Assembly (NCBI RefSeq): GCF_042100115.1
Contig: NC_091275.1
Location: 310,001-374,000 of the forward strand
DNA length: 64,000 bases
Direction of reading: 5' to 3'
From: Alternaria dauci
Lineage: Eukaryota > Ascomycota > Dothideomycetes > Pleosporales > Pleosporaceae
Shown here: positions 32,780-43,748 of the stretch, in pieces
Numbering within the stretch: position 1 is the first letter of the stretch
How the letters are laid out: each line of letters opens with the position of its first letter
Program-made: the position numbers and the translations under genes
Notes under the pieces: model-generated
Database searches by the model: none
What the model was told of the DNA's origin: nothing
What the model saw: the letters and a program-made list of their open reading frames with translations, nothing else

Positions 32780-33387
32780 GCTGCGGATGATACGGATGAG
32801 TCGACCAAGAGGACGCTGTGGGTTGCATGTCCCAGCGCTAACGAACAGCCGATTTGAAAGCTCAGGCTGGGGATAGGTTCAGAATACTATCTTGCATATC
32901 TTTTGTACGACTCTTGCTTTGATTGAGACGTGTGAAGTCTTCTATCTCCAAATCGGGTCCTTCGCGTTCGCGTCATACACGTTAAAATCATGTAAAGACG
33001 GATCGACAGCGTAACCTGGAATGCGCTAAGTAACAAAGTTGAAAATTTCCTTGTGAAGTATATGCTGCGAGTTTTGCGGGCTTCCACGCGCGGATGGAGT
33101 TTCTACTTGGACTAAAAGACGCTTTACACTCCAAAATCTAATGTCACGTGTTGAACAAAGACGGAATGCGACAGCCATCAAAACACGGTTACACAAGAGT
33201 AGATGATTGTCTATCATATAAGTGTTGGAACAAACAGACTTGATCAAAAGGTTGATTTGACTGTATTGTTGATATAGTGCTGCTCGGCTAAGAGGCCAGA
33301 ATCAGGAGTATATATATCCGCCTGCTTGATCACGTGATTGATCCATCTCCTCTACCACAACCTACCTGCTCCAACAATGATTTAACC
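32780..33387. other. Intergenic region between UstYa-like and subtilase genes
   Basis: No small secreted open frame with repeated core peptides and dibasic sites was seen here. A GGAGTGTAAAGCG motif on the minus strand near 33120 faintly resembles the dispersed repeat end. Confidence 0.45.
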
Positions 33388-36300
33388 CTAAACCAGCTCG
33401 ATAATACCTTCTAGGCATGGAGAATTTGGGTCGTAGCCTAGATCAAGAGAAACAGAGTCAGGCTCAGAGCTTGCATAATCTACGAAGAAGGTATCAGTGA
33501 TTACTATATCTCGATAGTCGCTGATACTGTCGGCATCACCATATAGGCGTAATGGTGAAATCCGAATGCGATACTCCCCAGGAGATGCCCAAGTTCCGTT
33601 TGGTAAGATGCCTGTCCAGTGGAAGAAATGTGTCTCGACTCGGCCATACCCGCCTTTCCGATGCGTTACATCAGTGGTGAAGAGTGGCGTTGATTGGTAC
33701 TCATCTGTTGCAGAGATGAGATCCAATCTGATGACGCGAGAATACATGGACATATCGACCTGGATTGTTGGCAGCACAAGTGAGGGATCTACTTTCCAGT
33801 CACTCTGATGCTGAAGTCGAGGCAGTGTGAATATGGTTCCTGTGGGCGCTTTCGCCAGCTGACGACCTTCAAATTTGGCCATGTAGGCATCTTCCCGAGT
33901 GACAGCGGCTAGGAAAGTTGTACCTTGATCAGGCAGGGTATGTAGGGATCTGACTTGGCAAGCAATACCTGCGTATGAAACGCTTTGCAACAGGCCGGAC
34001 GTACTCTGTATGTCGATAAAGCCGCTGTACAGGGGACAGCGGTCTCGAGATGCTTCTAAGGGGGAGGTATCTGGGGTGATGGTAACAGTCACAGACTGGC
34101 CCACTGCCAAGGACAGGCCATTCGTATACTCAGAGGCTTCTGAAGTACTTGTTTCCGTGCCACTTCCCGCAACCGAGATAGTAATTCCAGCATGGTCCAA
34201 TGGCTTCAATGTTTCCAAGAAGTCGGTGGTAGCTTCTGCAATCTTGAGTGCCGGGGTCATTGGTACTGGCCGGCGATGGGTGCTTGGAAATGACAGGACT
34301 GTCACAGCGGGCCGGGAGGATATGCTGCACCTAAAAGCTTCCTGCCCATCATTCGTGATCATAAACGACAGTTTCTTGTTCGAAAACTCCGTATCGTTGA
34401 AGTGAAGACTGGTCTCGGAAACGTGGACCTTGGTTTGTAAAGCCTTGAACGCATTGTATGCTTGTACGCGACCCGCACCTTGCTGCCATACCGAAGCTAG
34501 AAAGTTGTAGGTAGCATTCGTGCCGTCGTTGAAGTTAACTGGCTCTGCTGTACGAACAAGAGTTTCCGCTATTGTCCGAGAGTCGACGTCAGGGAAAGCT
34601 TCTTTAAGGAGGGCGATACAACCAATAAAGTATGGAACAGCCATTGAGGTGCCAGATTGGAGACCCCAACTACCTAATTTTCGTGGAATGGTCGATAACA
34701 CTCGACCACCTGGGCCTAGAAGCGAAGCGACGGTGTAACCCTCACCTGAAGGGCCCCATTCACTGAACGTGCTGACTTCACCAGCGGTTTGTAGGTTAGT
34801 CTGCCATGTAATGACCGGTGGCAGGGTCAGATTGGCATCCAGTCGTAGTCGAACCTCGCTGTTTTCCTTGAGCAAGGAAAGCAGCATATTGCCAGTCTCA
34901 GAGCTGACACTTCCGCCACCAGTGATGCCGTCGAGCCGGATTTCTAGATCAAAGACGGGGCCAGGTTGATTGTCATAGACCAGGACAAATTGCCCGCCAG
35001 CCTGTGCAAGGTTATGCATCTTATTCTTCAAAGAACAGCCTCCACGTCGGATAAGAACCATCTTGTCCCGGTAAAGAGTAGGGTTGGGAGTGATTTCTCC
35101 ACATCCATCTTGGGAAACGTCCCGGTTCTCGCTCAGCGCCACAATCTCAATGGACTCTGGAATGGAGTTGTTGAACCAGGCCGTCCAGGTCGGTGCGTTC
35201 CATGTTAGGTCGACTATTTCAGAGTTCTTGTTGCCGACCACGGCCTGCCCAGGCCGAAGGATCGAGAATGAATATTCGGGTTCAAAGGATCCCACAGCGT
35301 AGGTATCAGGCCCACCGCCATCCGGAGCCGCGGCTGACCAAGTGCCGTTTCTTCCGTTGTTTCCAGCCGCGACAGCAATAAAGGTGTGGCGTTGCCTGTT
35401 GATTCTCGAAGTCAAGGCTGATAGTGGGTCTTGATTCATGGTCATTATGACAAGGTTCACCAGGTAGTGGGTGAATACTAACCATCAGAGAACGGCCGGG
35501 AACCACTGCCGAGGGACAAGTTGATTAGATCGACGTTCCTCTCAACAGCTCTCAACACAGCGTGGAGAACCACGTCCGAGGTGCTCATGCCGTTGCAGTC
35601 AAAGACACGATAATGCTCGACAGAGATTCCAGGAGCTACTCCTCGAAAGCCTATCGAGATGTCGTCGCCAAACAAGATGCCCGCAGTGTGGGTTGCGTGG
35701 TTGGAACAATCCCCGTATGGGTCGTCATCTGGGGCCTCCACGTTGGGCGGCTTTACGTTGTCTCCTACGAAGTCGTAGCCGTACTGGACTTTGTAGCCTT
35801 GCCCGTAGCCTGCCCCTAGGGCTGGATGGAGATAATCCAGGCCGCCATCGATGACTGCAACTGTCACCCCTTTCCACTCAGCGACATGAGCTGTAGGTCT
35901 GCGACTTGCGTCAGGTTGTGTACACTGTTGATCATTGTCTTTGCATCCTCCGAAAAAGCAGGATGGGTAGACGAGTCAGGCGCGAGCTCGGGGCTGCCGA
36001 TGCTTCTCTCGCGGTATGTCAGGGAATCCCAAACGTGAGCGACACCAAGTATGTGATTGAGAGCTTTCTTGACGTTTTCCTGATGGGGAACTGCCCTGAC
36101 GAACTCGCATTGGATGGAGAAGCCATAGAAGCCGTCGCTCGTATACTCATGAGGCGTAAATATTGCATGAATATCCGGAACACGAGACGCAATGCTAGTG
36201 GCGGCGGCCTTGATAGTTGCAAGATCCTGTTCGTTCTTGATTAGCATCCAACCGATGACATCAAAGCGAAAGAAGTGTATCAGATGCTCTTGTTACTCAC

Positions 36301-36414
36301 GTAATTATCATCGACTTCAACAATCAATCTGGACGTAAACAAGTGGGGCTTTGCTGCTACGCTGAGCTGTGCCGACCCCCTGCCTATCGCACCAACAGCC
36401 AACAGTTGGAGCAT
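33388..36414 (-). CDS. Secreted subtilisin-like protease with PA insert (one apparent frameshift)
   Basis: Exon 1 is 36414-36301 (ATG; weak signal sequence MLQLLAVGAIGRGSAQLS), the intron 36236-36300 ends in CTAATCAAG, exon 2 is 36235-35483, the intron 35430-35482 follows, and exon 3 is 35429-33388: about 970 residues. Order: an inhibitor-I9-like propeptide (FTSRLIVEVDDNY...); catalytic Asp in VAVIDGGLDYLHPALG; His in NHATHTAGI (family usually HGTHVAGI); FIAVAAGNNG with the oxyanion Asn; a PA-type insert (GGCSLKNKMHNLAQAGGQ); catalytic Ser in GTSMAVPY; a long beta-rich C-terminus. Exon 2 has 753 bases, one short of frame: ADLQ stops matching near 35890 and HVAEWKGVTVAVIDGG follows in another frame. 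A lost base is the simplest reading. If functional, it could process secreted proteins or a peptide precursor. Confidence 0.85.
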
Positions 36415-37776
36415 TAGCGCATGCATGCTTGTACTTCTTCGAGACTCCAGGAGTGTTGATGGTCAACCTTTCTTCTGCAACTGTTTTCAAGCAAAGTTCT
36501 GGAGCACTCTCGTGTCCTCCATAGCTCTGCAACCCAACACGCTCGAATCGAATGACACTCACTGCAATGATTATTCCCGGACACTCGCCTCTACCACTCG
36601 GATGCATGATACCACATGTAGACCCGCGGAGGATGCATCTCGGATAGGTCCGATCACCCATGCTGTTTTCGGCTAGCCCGCCTATAGCGACCGGAAAACA
36701 GTACAATGCCATAGGCCCGGAAAAGCCGGATCTGATGGATAGTTGACTGCGTAGGTGCAGGCAGATCACAGACAATTCCACATCTCCCGAAATGGGGTCT
36801 CTGCTAGCCTCGCGAACGGCAAGCTGACCGAGAGCCTTACCCCAAAGAAGCGAGTCGATAAGTGTGTAGTAGCCGCCCCCTCCGTGGAACGGCATCATAG
36901 CATAAGACTACCGATCAAACTATGATGCAATCGACTGAGAGTATCGCATACTCTCAAGATGATGGCGCTTCGGTCTTCAGAAATATTTCTGCTGGCAATG
37001 TAAAGTCCTAGGTAGTGAAGCTCGGTGGACTCCATTACAGCCTTGCCAACATCGAGCGCAACCTCTTCGTCATCTCTGACATCGTGCCGAAAACATCAAA
37101 TATCAGACAGCCTCAGAGCTCGTTTGGCGATGTGGACGTCATGTTGCGTACGGGTGCTTATTGGTCGTCCTAGGATGATCACCCCGCTTTCCGCTTCGGC
37201 GATGTTCACTCGGCCAGAGTGCTGATGAAGCTCGGTGCGCCGAACCACATTCCCATCCACTTTGTGTCTACTCCATGAAGTTTGCACTCGGATGTCTTCG
37301 TATCGGCTACAAGTCGAGATTCCCGCCTCGCTGCGGCGTATAAGAATCATTCGATGACTCCGACAACGTTGCATCCAAGTGGGCGGGTGGAGAGCAGGAA
37401 AGATGACTTGGGAAGGACACGCAATCAAGACTTCTATGTTGACCACCAGCTGGCAGATTGTGGCTGCGCCATCAAGCCAGTCGACGTAGTGTGTGTGGCT
37501 GTTGAAGCTGTAAACCCGTGGCTTTGACTGCCCATAGTAAGCGGACCCGGTTTCGCAACATCTGGTATTTTTCCACATCAGCGACTGGCTTCTTGTGGAA
37601 TGTGATGACCAGTGTCCTCCTAAATACATCCAAGATCAGTGTCTGAGCCAAGCATGAGACATCCGTTTCATGCTTGGCCCATGACCCTCGCCGCAGAGAC
37701 ATGTATAGGCGACGCGGAGGGTATAAGACGGCATTGGTAACAATGCGCCATCCGCTGCTGCTGCGTCTTGTCCACC
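36415..37776. other. Mostly gene-free, with a possible decayed frame at 37009-37278
   Basis: From 37009 a plus-strand frame reads with protein-like composition (KLGGLHYSLANIERNLFVIS ... MLRTGAYWSS, TAG at 37171, then DDHPAFRFGDVHSARVLMKL) to TGA at 37276. It could be a relic of an unidentified gene. A 193-codon minus frame at 36317-36898 has no motif. Confidence 0.35.
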
Positions 37777-38955
37777 ATGTATCGTCTGCCAACGGAGTCA
37801 ACCTCGTCTACGGACCTGGCCGCTGCTCCTCACGCAGATGCAGCGTTCAGTCCGCTAGCCGTCATCCAGGGTATACACAGCGCGCTTATTGAGAAAAGCT
37901 ACCCGGCGAGGCCAAATGTGTCTCCATCGGTTCTAGAGGGACTTGGAGAGAGGATACTAGAACATGTCCAGCGCCAGGTCACCGCAGTCCCCGTAGAAAC
38001 CGGTCGCAACCATGGGACAGATTGGGATAGATGTGTTCTTAGACCAATGATCGCCACGTTCGATATCGTCGAGGAGCTCGGGGTTTGTAGAGGGGATTCA
38101 GAGTATATACTCTTGCTTGTCACTGTGCTCTCGTTAGCATTTGAACTCTTGCTCTTGGCAGGCAATGATCGAGCAGAAAGGACGCGTACCTTTCTTAGAA
38201 GAACGTTTCGTTTCGTCTTTGTAGAGCCGGAGATATGCTGCAAGGTTGTCGATATCCTTGGTGCTGAGCGTGCTCGACTGATACGGCGACATGCCGGGAT
38301 GGACGTGCTAAAGGCGATACAAGGAATCCGAATGCTGATCCCGGACGCCATAACATGTAACGCAACATGGGATGGATGGATGTTCAACAACCTGCAAGGC
38401 AGTGAAGCCACCTATTATTTCCAACAAACAATACTCAGACGCACTCCACCAGAGCAGGAAGGACGTCTCCCCATGTACGGCGAGGACGCGGCCGATAAGT
38501 TCCTGCAGGAAGCTGAGACATTTGCGCCTCTACGGCGTCTTGCATCAAGCCTACATGACGTAAAAGTAAAGGTCTTCTTGAAGTATGGACGTCACTGGGA
38601 GCTGAACTTTGTGACTTCCATAGACCAGGATGGAAACCGTTCAACGATAAAAACAGCTCAGGGCCTCAAGATAGAGCTAGAGCCTGGTTGTTCAGCCACT
38701 CCAACTGCAGTCCCGCAGAGAATGTCGGTAGAGATGCCCGCAGGCTCAGCCGATGGTTTCACTGCTACAATATATATTGCCCCAGGTTATGCGCTGCGCG
38801 TGGATGACGTGGAGACAGTCATGGAGAGGACAAGCGAGGTGAATCGGTCGGTCATCGAGAGTGCAATTGGGGTATTCGAGGTTGGTAGAGGCGATTATTG
38901 TATCAGACGGGTGAATTGTGGTAGTCGTGTCATCGTCCATAATGGTAGGCGATAG
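37777..38955 (+). CDS. Protein of unknown function
   Basis: An uninterrupted frame of 392 residues, started at the ATG in a good context (TCCACCATGT, 37777). The N-terminus is Ser/Thr/Ala-rich; a helical middle has one hydrophobic segment (YILLLVTVLSLAFELLLLAG, about residues 108-127); the C-terminal half alternates beta-like segments (VKVKVFLKYGRHWELNFVTS, FTATIYIAPGYALRVDDVE). There is no signal peptide and no recognised motif. Codon use and even amino-acid composition over the full length argue it is real. The long intron-free frame is consistent with a lineage-specific gene. Neighbouring repeats and relics give no functional hint. Confidence 0.65.
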   Translation: MYRLPTESTSSTDLAAAPHADAAFSPLAVIQGIHSALIEKSYPARPNVSPSVLEGLGERILEHVQRQVTAVPVETGRNHGTDWDRCVLRPMIATFDIVEELGVCRGDSEYILLLVTVLSLAFELLLLAGNDRAERTRTFLRRTFRFVFVEPEICCKVVDILGAERARLIRRHAGMDVLKAIQGIRMLIPDAITCNATWDGWMFNNLQGSEATYYFQQTILRRTPPEQEGRLPMYGEDAADKFLQEAETFAPLRRLASSLHDVKVKVFLKYGRHWELNFVTSIDQDGNRSTIKTAQGLKIELEPGCSATPTAVPQRMSVEMPAGSADGFTATIYIAPGYALRVDDVETVMERTSEVNRSVIESAIGVFEVGRGDYCIRRVNCGSRVIVHNGRR

Positions 38956-39575
38956 AGCACGCGGCCGTTCTCAGATGTTGCGCGTCCGGCTCATGATCAC
39001 ATTCACGTCGACAGACTGGATACGGAGAGGCATAATAGAACAAATATACTAATGGAATTTATCGCATGATCGATACAGAGATGTGGAGGTAGATGACACC
39101 GCTGTCCTTTCGCGGAGTGGTGATGGTTTGGTGGTGTTCGCGACTGACGCGATGACGCGGATGACTGCGCACGGCCCAAGATGACTAACACACATTAGCC
39201 TGTTTAGAGACGGTGCACTTATCAAACTCCGCGTCCATCAGCTGCGAGCCCATTTCAACCAAATCGTCGATATCAGAAGCTATGCATATCATGCGCATTT
39301 ATAGAGGCTGTATGTTTGACCGTCCGAATCTACTGGTGATGAACAATGTGGACCCTCTTTTCACAGTGAGCTTGGGTAGGCACTTCCGGAAGACCCTCAA
39401 GCTTCTAGATGGAACAGCAGCGCCGCTGTCCGCTCACCGCGTAGCCATGACCTCAGCTCTGTAGAGTCACGCAGCCAGAAGTCCATTTGTATCGTGACTA
39501 CTAAAGCCTTTCCCCTAGATGCCAACATTCTACTACAGCCTGGAGTTCTAACCACAACACTACACCGTACCGAAC
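38956..39575. other. Gene-free stretch
   Basis: Nothing recognised between the 37777 gene and the RING gene. Short frames only. Confidence 0.5.
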
Positions 39576-40640
39576 ATGTCCACCACTCCAGCCGCAACAA
39601 CCTCACAAACTGCATGCTGCGACTTGTGCTCTACTTCTCGAACCACCAAAGAGTTCCTAAGGAACCATGTCAAAACCCACGTCACCACTGAACCAGGCCA
39701 GCTCTGCTACATCTGCTTGGACGAGTTCGGCAGCATAAAACCCGAGTCAGGCACACATGATGTCGCCTGCCAAATCAATCTACCTAGGTGCTCTCACATC
39801 TTTGGCCACGCCTGCTTGCGCAGAATACTCTCGACAGGGGGAAACTGTTGCCCGCTTTGTCGCACACAGTGGTGCCATGCATTCAGGCCAGCAGAACGTA
39901 ATGTCTATGGTAGATGGATGATCCATCCGGACATGGTGACTGAGTGGGCAGGCATTTTATGTACGCCAATGTCCGCCGCTCGTCTTATCTTGTGCATGAA
40001 ATGGCATGTTCACATGTGTATGGTTGAAGGAGCGCCAGAAGAACTCTATGCCAGCGACCGGTTGTTTTACATGAACGCACGGGGCCACCACCGTTTCGAG
40101 GAGATACTCCATGTCATTTCGCATTCAGAAGATATTCAGACTCATATCAAACATCTGCAAGACACCCAGCCTGATCCTATCGACGCCCGATTGTACGACC
40201 CGTATACGAATACCCAGGGACAATTCGATGGTGGTGATATATGGCGATTCCGGAACTGGTTTACACCAGAAAGACCACTCGCGATTATTGTTTTTCGCGC
40301 ATTGTTATCATACAATGGTCAACGCCTGTTAGAGCGGCTCTTCTTAGTAACCAAACATAATAACCTCAAAAAGGGGATGCAGGAAGGAGTCACGCAACCG
40401 AACACCCTGGGACAAGAGCCGACGACTAGTGATATAATTGCGACTCAAGACCCCGAGGCGTCTGCTGAGGGAACAGAGATGAACTTTGCAGAGCAGATTC
40501 TCCAGAAACTGGAAGACGACTGGGTGCAGTGGTACGGAGAGGAGGGAGTCAGGGTCTTTTCGAGATTCTTGATCAATGTTGTGATTGCAAGGTTCAAAGA
40601 GAGCACGAAGCACCCTACGGGTGCTCCTATGATCGATTAA
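39576..40640 (+). CDS. RING-type zinc finger protein (possible E3 ubiquitin ligase)
   Basis: A single-exon frame of 354 residues from ATG 39576. Near the N-terminus a first Cys/His group (CCDLCSTSRTTKEFLRNHVKTH) resembles a C2H2 finger. It is followed by a RING: CYIC (about 45-48), a spacer with C, then LPRCSHIFGHACL and CCPLC, giving the C-x2-C ... C-x-H-x(3)-H-x2-C ... C-x2-C ligand pattern of RING-H2-like domains. The remainder is hydrophilic with His-rich helices and no further domain recognised. RING proteins usually recruit ubiquitin-loaded E2 enzymes to substrates, so an E3 role is inferred; the target is unknown. The extended loop between the first and second ligand pairs is longer than in the simplest RINGs. 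Confidence 0.82.
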   Translation: MSTTPAATTSQTACCDLCSTSRTTKEFLRNHVKTHVTTEPGQLCYICLDEFGSIKPESGTHDVACQINLPRCSHIFGHACLRRILSTGGNCCPLCRTQWCHAFRPAERNVYGRWMIHPDMVTEWAGILCTPMSAARLILCMKWHVHMCMVEGAPEELYASDRLFYMNARGHHRFEEILHVISHSEDIQTHIKHLQDTQPDPIDARLYDPYTNTQGQFDGGDIWRFRNWFTPERPLAIIVFRALLSYNGQRLLERLFLVTKHNNLKKGMQEGVTQPNTLGQEPTTSDIIATQDPEASAEGTEMNFAEQILQKLEDDWVQWYGEEGVRVFSRFLINVVIARFKESTKHPTGAPMID

Positions 40641-40913
40641 GCAAGGAGGGAAAGGAAAAGACGTTGAGTTACATATTGCGTATTACATGATACGGAAATA
40701 GCATGTAAGCCGTACTTCCCATGAGTGCATAGGTTTTACATCCATGCACGTTCATGCCAAATTCAAGAAAGTATACGTGATAACAGAGAATATCTCATAC
40801 GAATCCAGCCGTGAAATAGGAGATCGCATGAAGCCTCTCTGGCATTATTCATAACTACGTCAACTACGCCAACACCCATCCTCAAGCGCCCATCCATCCC
40901 CGTCATCACACCC

Positions 40914-42468
40914 CTACGCCAACCCCTTCTCAAGTGTCCAAGTAGCATCAGCAGTAAACGACGCCTGCGCATCAAAATCATGCACACCGCCATTACTCGC
41001 AATATCCCCGATATTGTTATAATGCCTGATATACCGCGTCGGATAACCCCAAGCGCGAATCGAACTCCCAGACCCAGTAAACCCCGTCTGAGGACAAAAC
41101 GTCGCATCCTCTTTGAACGCCTTACTTCCATCATTCGCCTGCAGTTGCAACACAAAATTGTAGTGACGAATATAACTCCCAGCCGTGTCTTTTGATTCGA
41201 ATGAGAAACAAGCACTATTCGCAAGACCAGCGCGCACCGTCCAGCTAGCCTGTCGCTTCAGCAATGCAGTGCTACTCGAAGACACCACCTGCGTGTTCAC
41301 TGTCGCGCCAGTATGCGCAAGATACCGGTCCGTGTACCCAGCCGTTGTCGCACGCAGCGAGATGGAAGAACCGACTGTGTATGCCGGACCACTGGTCAAG
41401 GACGTTGTCGCATACTTTGCTGCGACAATGTTGGCTTGAACCGCATTCTCCGTTGCATCGGTCGGGTACCCGGATGTCATGACGCCTTCGTAAAAGGTTC
41501 CTTGAGCACCGTTGCTGTTGTCGCCGCCGATACCGAGGATGATGGCGCCTTCTTTGCTCATGGGGTTGTAGCCTGAAGCACTGGGGCGCGCGCCGTCGTA
41601 GTATGTTGATAGTGCACCAGAGGCAGCATTGCCGCCCTTGATAGCCCACTTATTTGCCCCGCCCTTGAGGATGGTGGTCAAGAAGCGGTAAGATACTGAA
41701 GGGTCGGCAGGATTGTTCTTCGGGTTTGCGCCGGAGAAGAGACCGTTTTCGAGATCGGCCATGACCCAAGGTCCGCTGCCAGCACCGGAACCCCAGACGG
41801 TGTTGTCGCCAAAGTAGATGGCTTCCATATGTCCGTTTCCTGCGATATTTGTTAGTTGGTGTTGGAGATCTCCTTCTGGGCCATTTACCTGTGTCGAGGT
41901 TGTTGGTTTCTGCGTTCCCATAGTCGAAACAACATGCGCCGTTGTAATGCGTGCCATCGAGCACCGCGTACATGCCCTCTGCTGCATCACCAGTCGCTGA
42001 TCCGCTTACTTTGTTGTTGCGATACCCAGTACCCGGGCTGACAAAGACGCCATACGCCTTTTGACCGTTTAGCGTGACAGGTGCACCAATAGCTCCAGCC
42101 AAGTTGTCATAGCCATTAGCTTCGGGGCCATTGAAGCCCCCTGGTGGAGCTTGTGTGAGGTGGTTGCCACGACCAGACTGATCATAAATGATGGTGATAA
42201 GGCAAGTAGTGTTAGCGCAAAACTTGTCTTGCGTTGCTGCATTGGCAACACCACCGGCAGACAGAGGTGAGACGTTGGTGGTGGCGCCGTCAGAGTTGCG
42301 CTTGACTTGGTAGAGGGAGCCGCTGAAGGAGTTGTACAAGGCGCGAGTGGTGCTGTGAGCAGCAATGCAAGGGGTATTGCCGGTAGCGTAAAGATCGCAG
42401 GGTCCAGCGGTAACAACCGAAGCCGAAGCCACAAGGCCTAGAACCAGGGTATTTCTTTGGGAGGGCAT
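40914..42468 (-). CDS. abfB: Alpha-L-arabinofuranosidase B (GH54 with CBM42)
   Basis: Two exons (42468-41889 and 41839-40914) with a 49-base intron give 501 residues, close to Aspergillus AbfB (about 499). A signal peptide (MPSQRNTLVLGLVASASVVTAG) precedes the catalytic domain, recognised by GPCDLYATGNTPCIAAHSTT, LYQVKRNSDG, IIYDQSGRGNHLTQAPPGG, NGACCFDYGNAETNNLDTGN and GHMEAIYFGDNTVWGSGAG. The C-terminal beta-trefoil CBM42 has three arabinose-binding repeats (ISLRATTAGYTDRYLAH, SFESKDTAGSYIRHYNF, IRAWGYPTRYIRHYN). It is a secreted enzyme removing arabinofuranosyl side chains from arabinoxylan and arabinan in plant cell walls, which fits a plant-associated or saprotrophic life. It appears intact and is probably induced by arabinose-containing polymers, as in relatives. 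Confidence 0.97.
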
Positions 42469-43748
42469 GCCGGATTTCTGTTGCGATTGGCAGAAGAGAA
42501 GCGATCGTCTGAATCAACCAAAAAGTTTGATCGTAGGAGATATTTAAACAGTTTGCACTGCATCTTTTTGGACATGGTCGTTTAAACCGTCGTAATTCTC
42601 CGTCAGTACATTAGGTAAAAATAGAAGCTCAATATCCATGATGTGAAGTTTTCCCTCCAACAGCGACGAAGAATGTGCCTTTACGAGCGCTAACAGGCCA
42701 CGGGGCTGCGACTCCAGGTTTTCCGCCGTGTGCCTCTCCAAGTTTTCGGTGTATATACTGCGGGGATGACAGGGGTTACGGTCGCAGTACGGGTGTAGTG
42801 CCGGAAGAAATAAGCTTTTGCCGAGGAACATTGGTCGAAAGACAAGACCGGAGCTAGCGCTCGTGAACAAGCGGTCCAAGTCCAGGGTAGACTCCGATGC
42901 GCTCGACCGCTTGCACGTAACTTCCCAAAAGTAATCGCTCGGTACTTGTTATAGTTCATGGCGCTCACAGTCTAGACTTTGTGCAACTGGCCATTACGCC
43001 GATGTGTCGATCGCAACCGTGTCGCCCTATTCCGAGCTTCCTAGCCTGCTCCTATATGTGCAAGTATACGCGAGTGGTGTGATAGGTGGTTTCGAAACGC
43101 GACTCCAGTGGGCACTGGACGACATCCCTGTCGCTCCCACGATAGAAGAAGCCCGAGGAGCCAAGAATCGATCGCTTACGTTCTGCTTATTCCTGGCGCC
43201 TTCCTGTTTCGAATGATCGATTTTCCCTCGTTGGCGTGGCCGATGTTCGCCGGGGAAAGGCAAAGACAGCATGTCAGTGATTTTGGTACCAGATAAAGAC
43301 TGCAGAGACCAGAGCTACACTGGTATGGAGATCAGGCGCTTTTAGCATAGATGATGGTATTTGCGAGCGCTTGGGAGACGCCCGCTCCCCTGAAGACGAG
43401 TTAGAAATCCAGCATCGGCACCCAACGGAACCCGAACTGACTGCAGGCACGCGCGATCATGGCAACGCATTTCAAGACGCGTACTGGAAGCTTATCGGCG
43501 GTGCGCGACCAACCAGACTCGATTTTATTCCTCCAAAGTCTAACGCCGATTCCTCTCAAGGTAGCCGAACATGGTATCATACGCTAAAACGATGCAAAGA
43601 TCTACCGGAACATGGCGCGCCAGGTATTCCACTCGTGATTTTGCGTATGAGCAAGGTATATGTGCTCTCCATGCGTATCATAACCGATCTATTCCGATCC
43701 GAAGCGCCGGCCGCGATCATAAATTCGTCCTGTGTATCCGGTCGCGTA
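42469..43748. other. Gene-free stretch
   Basis: Overlapping short frames on both strands without motifs; no gene called. Confidence 0.5.

Noticed and set aside
33100..33140. GGAGTGTAAAGCG on the minus strand as another end of the dispersed repeat
   Set aside because: Only about 12 bases agree and the downstream blocks (GGCCTACTG, TATCGCGATA) are absent.
35857..35933. A 47-base intron (GTACAC...GCTGAG) that would repair the subtilase frame
   Set aside because: It would delete a propeptide-to-catalytic junction (NLTQVADLQ..HVAEWKG) that fits the family well. Kept only as a refutation test.
36317..36898. 193-codon minus-strand open frame
   Set aside because: It overlaps the start exon of the subtilase, has no motif and no protein-like pattern.
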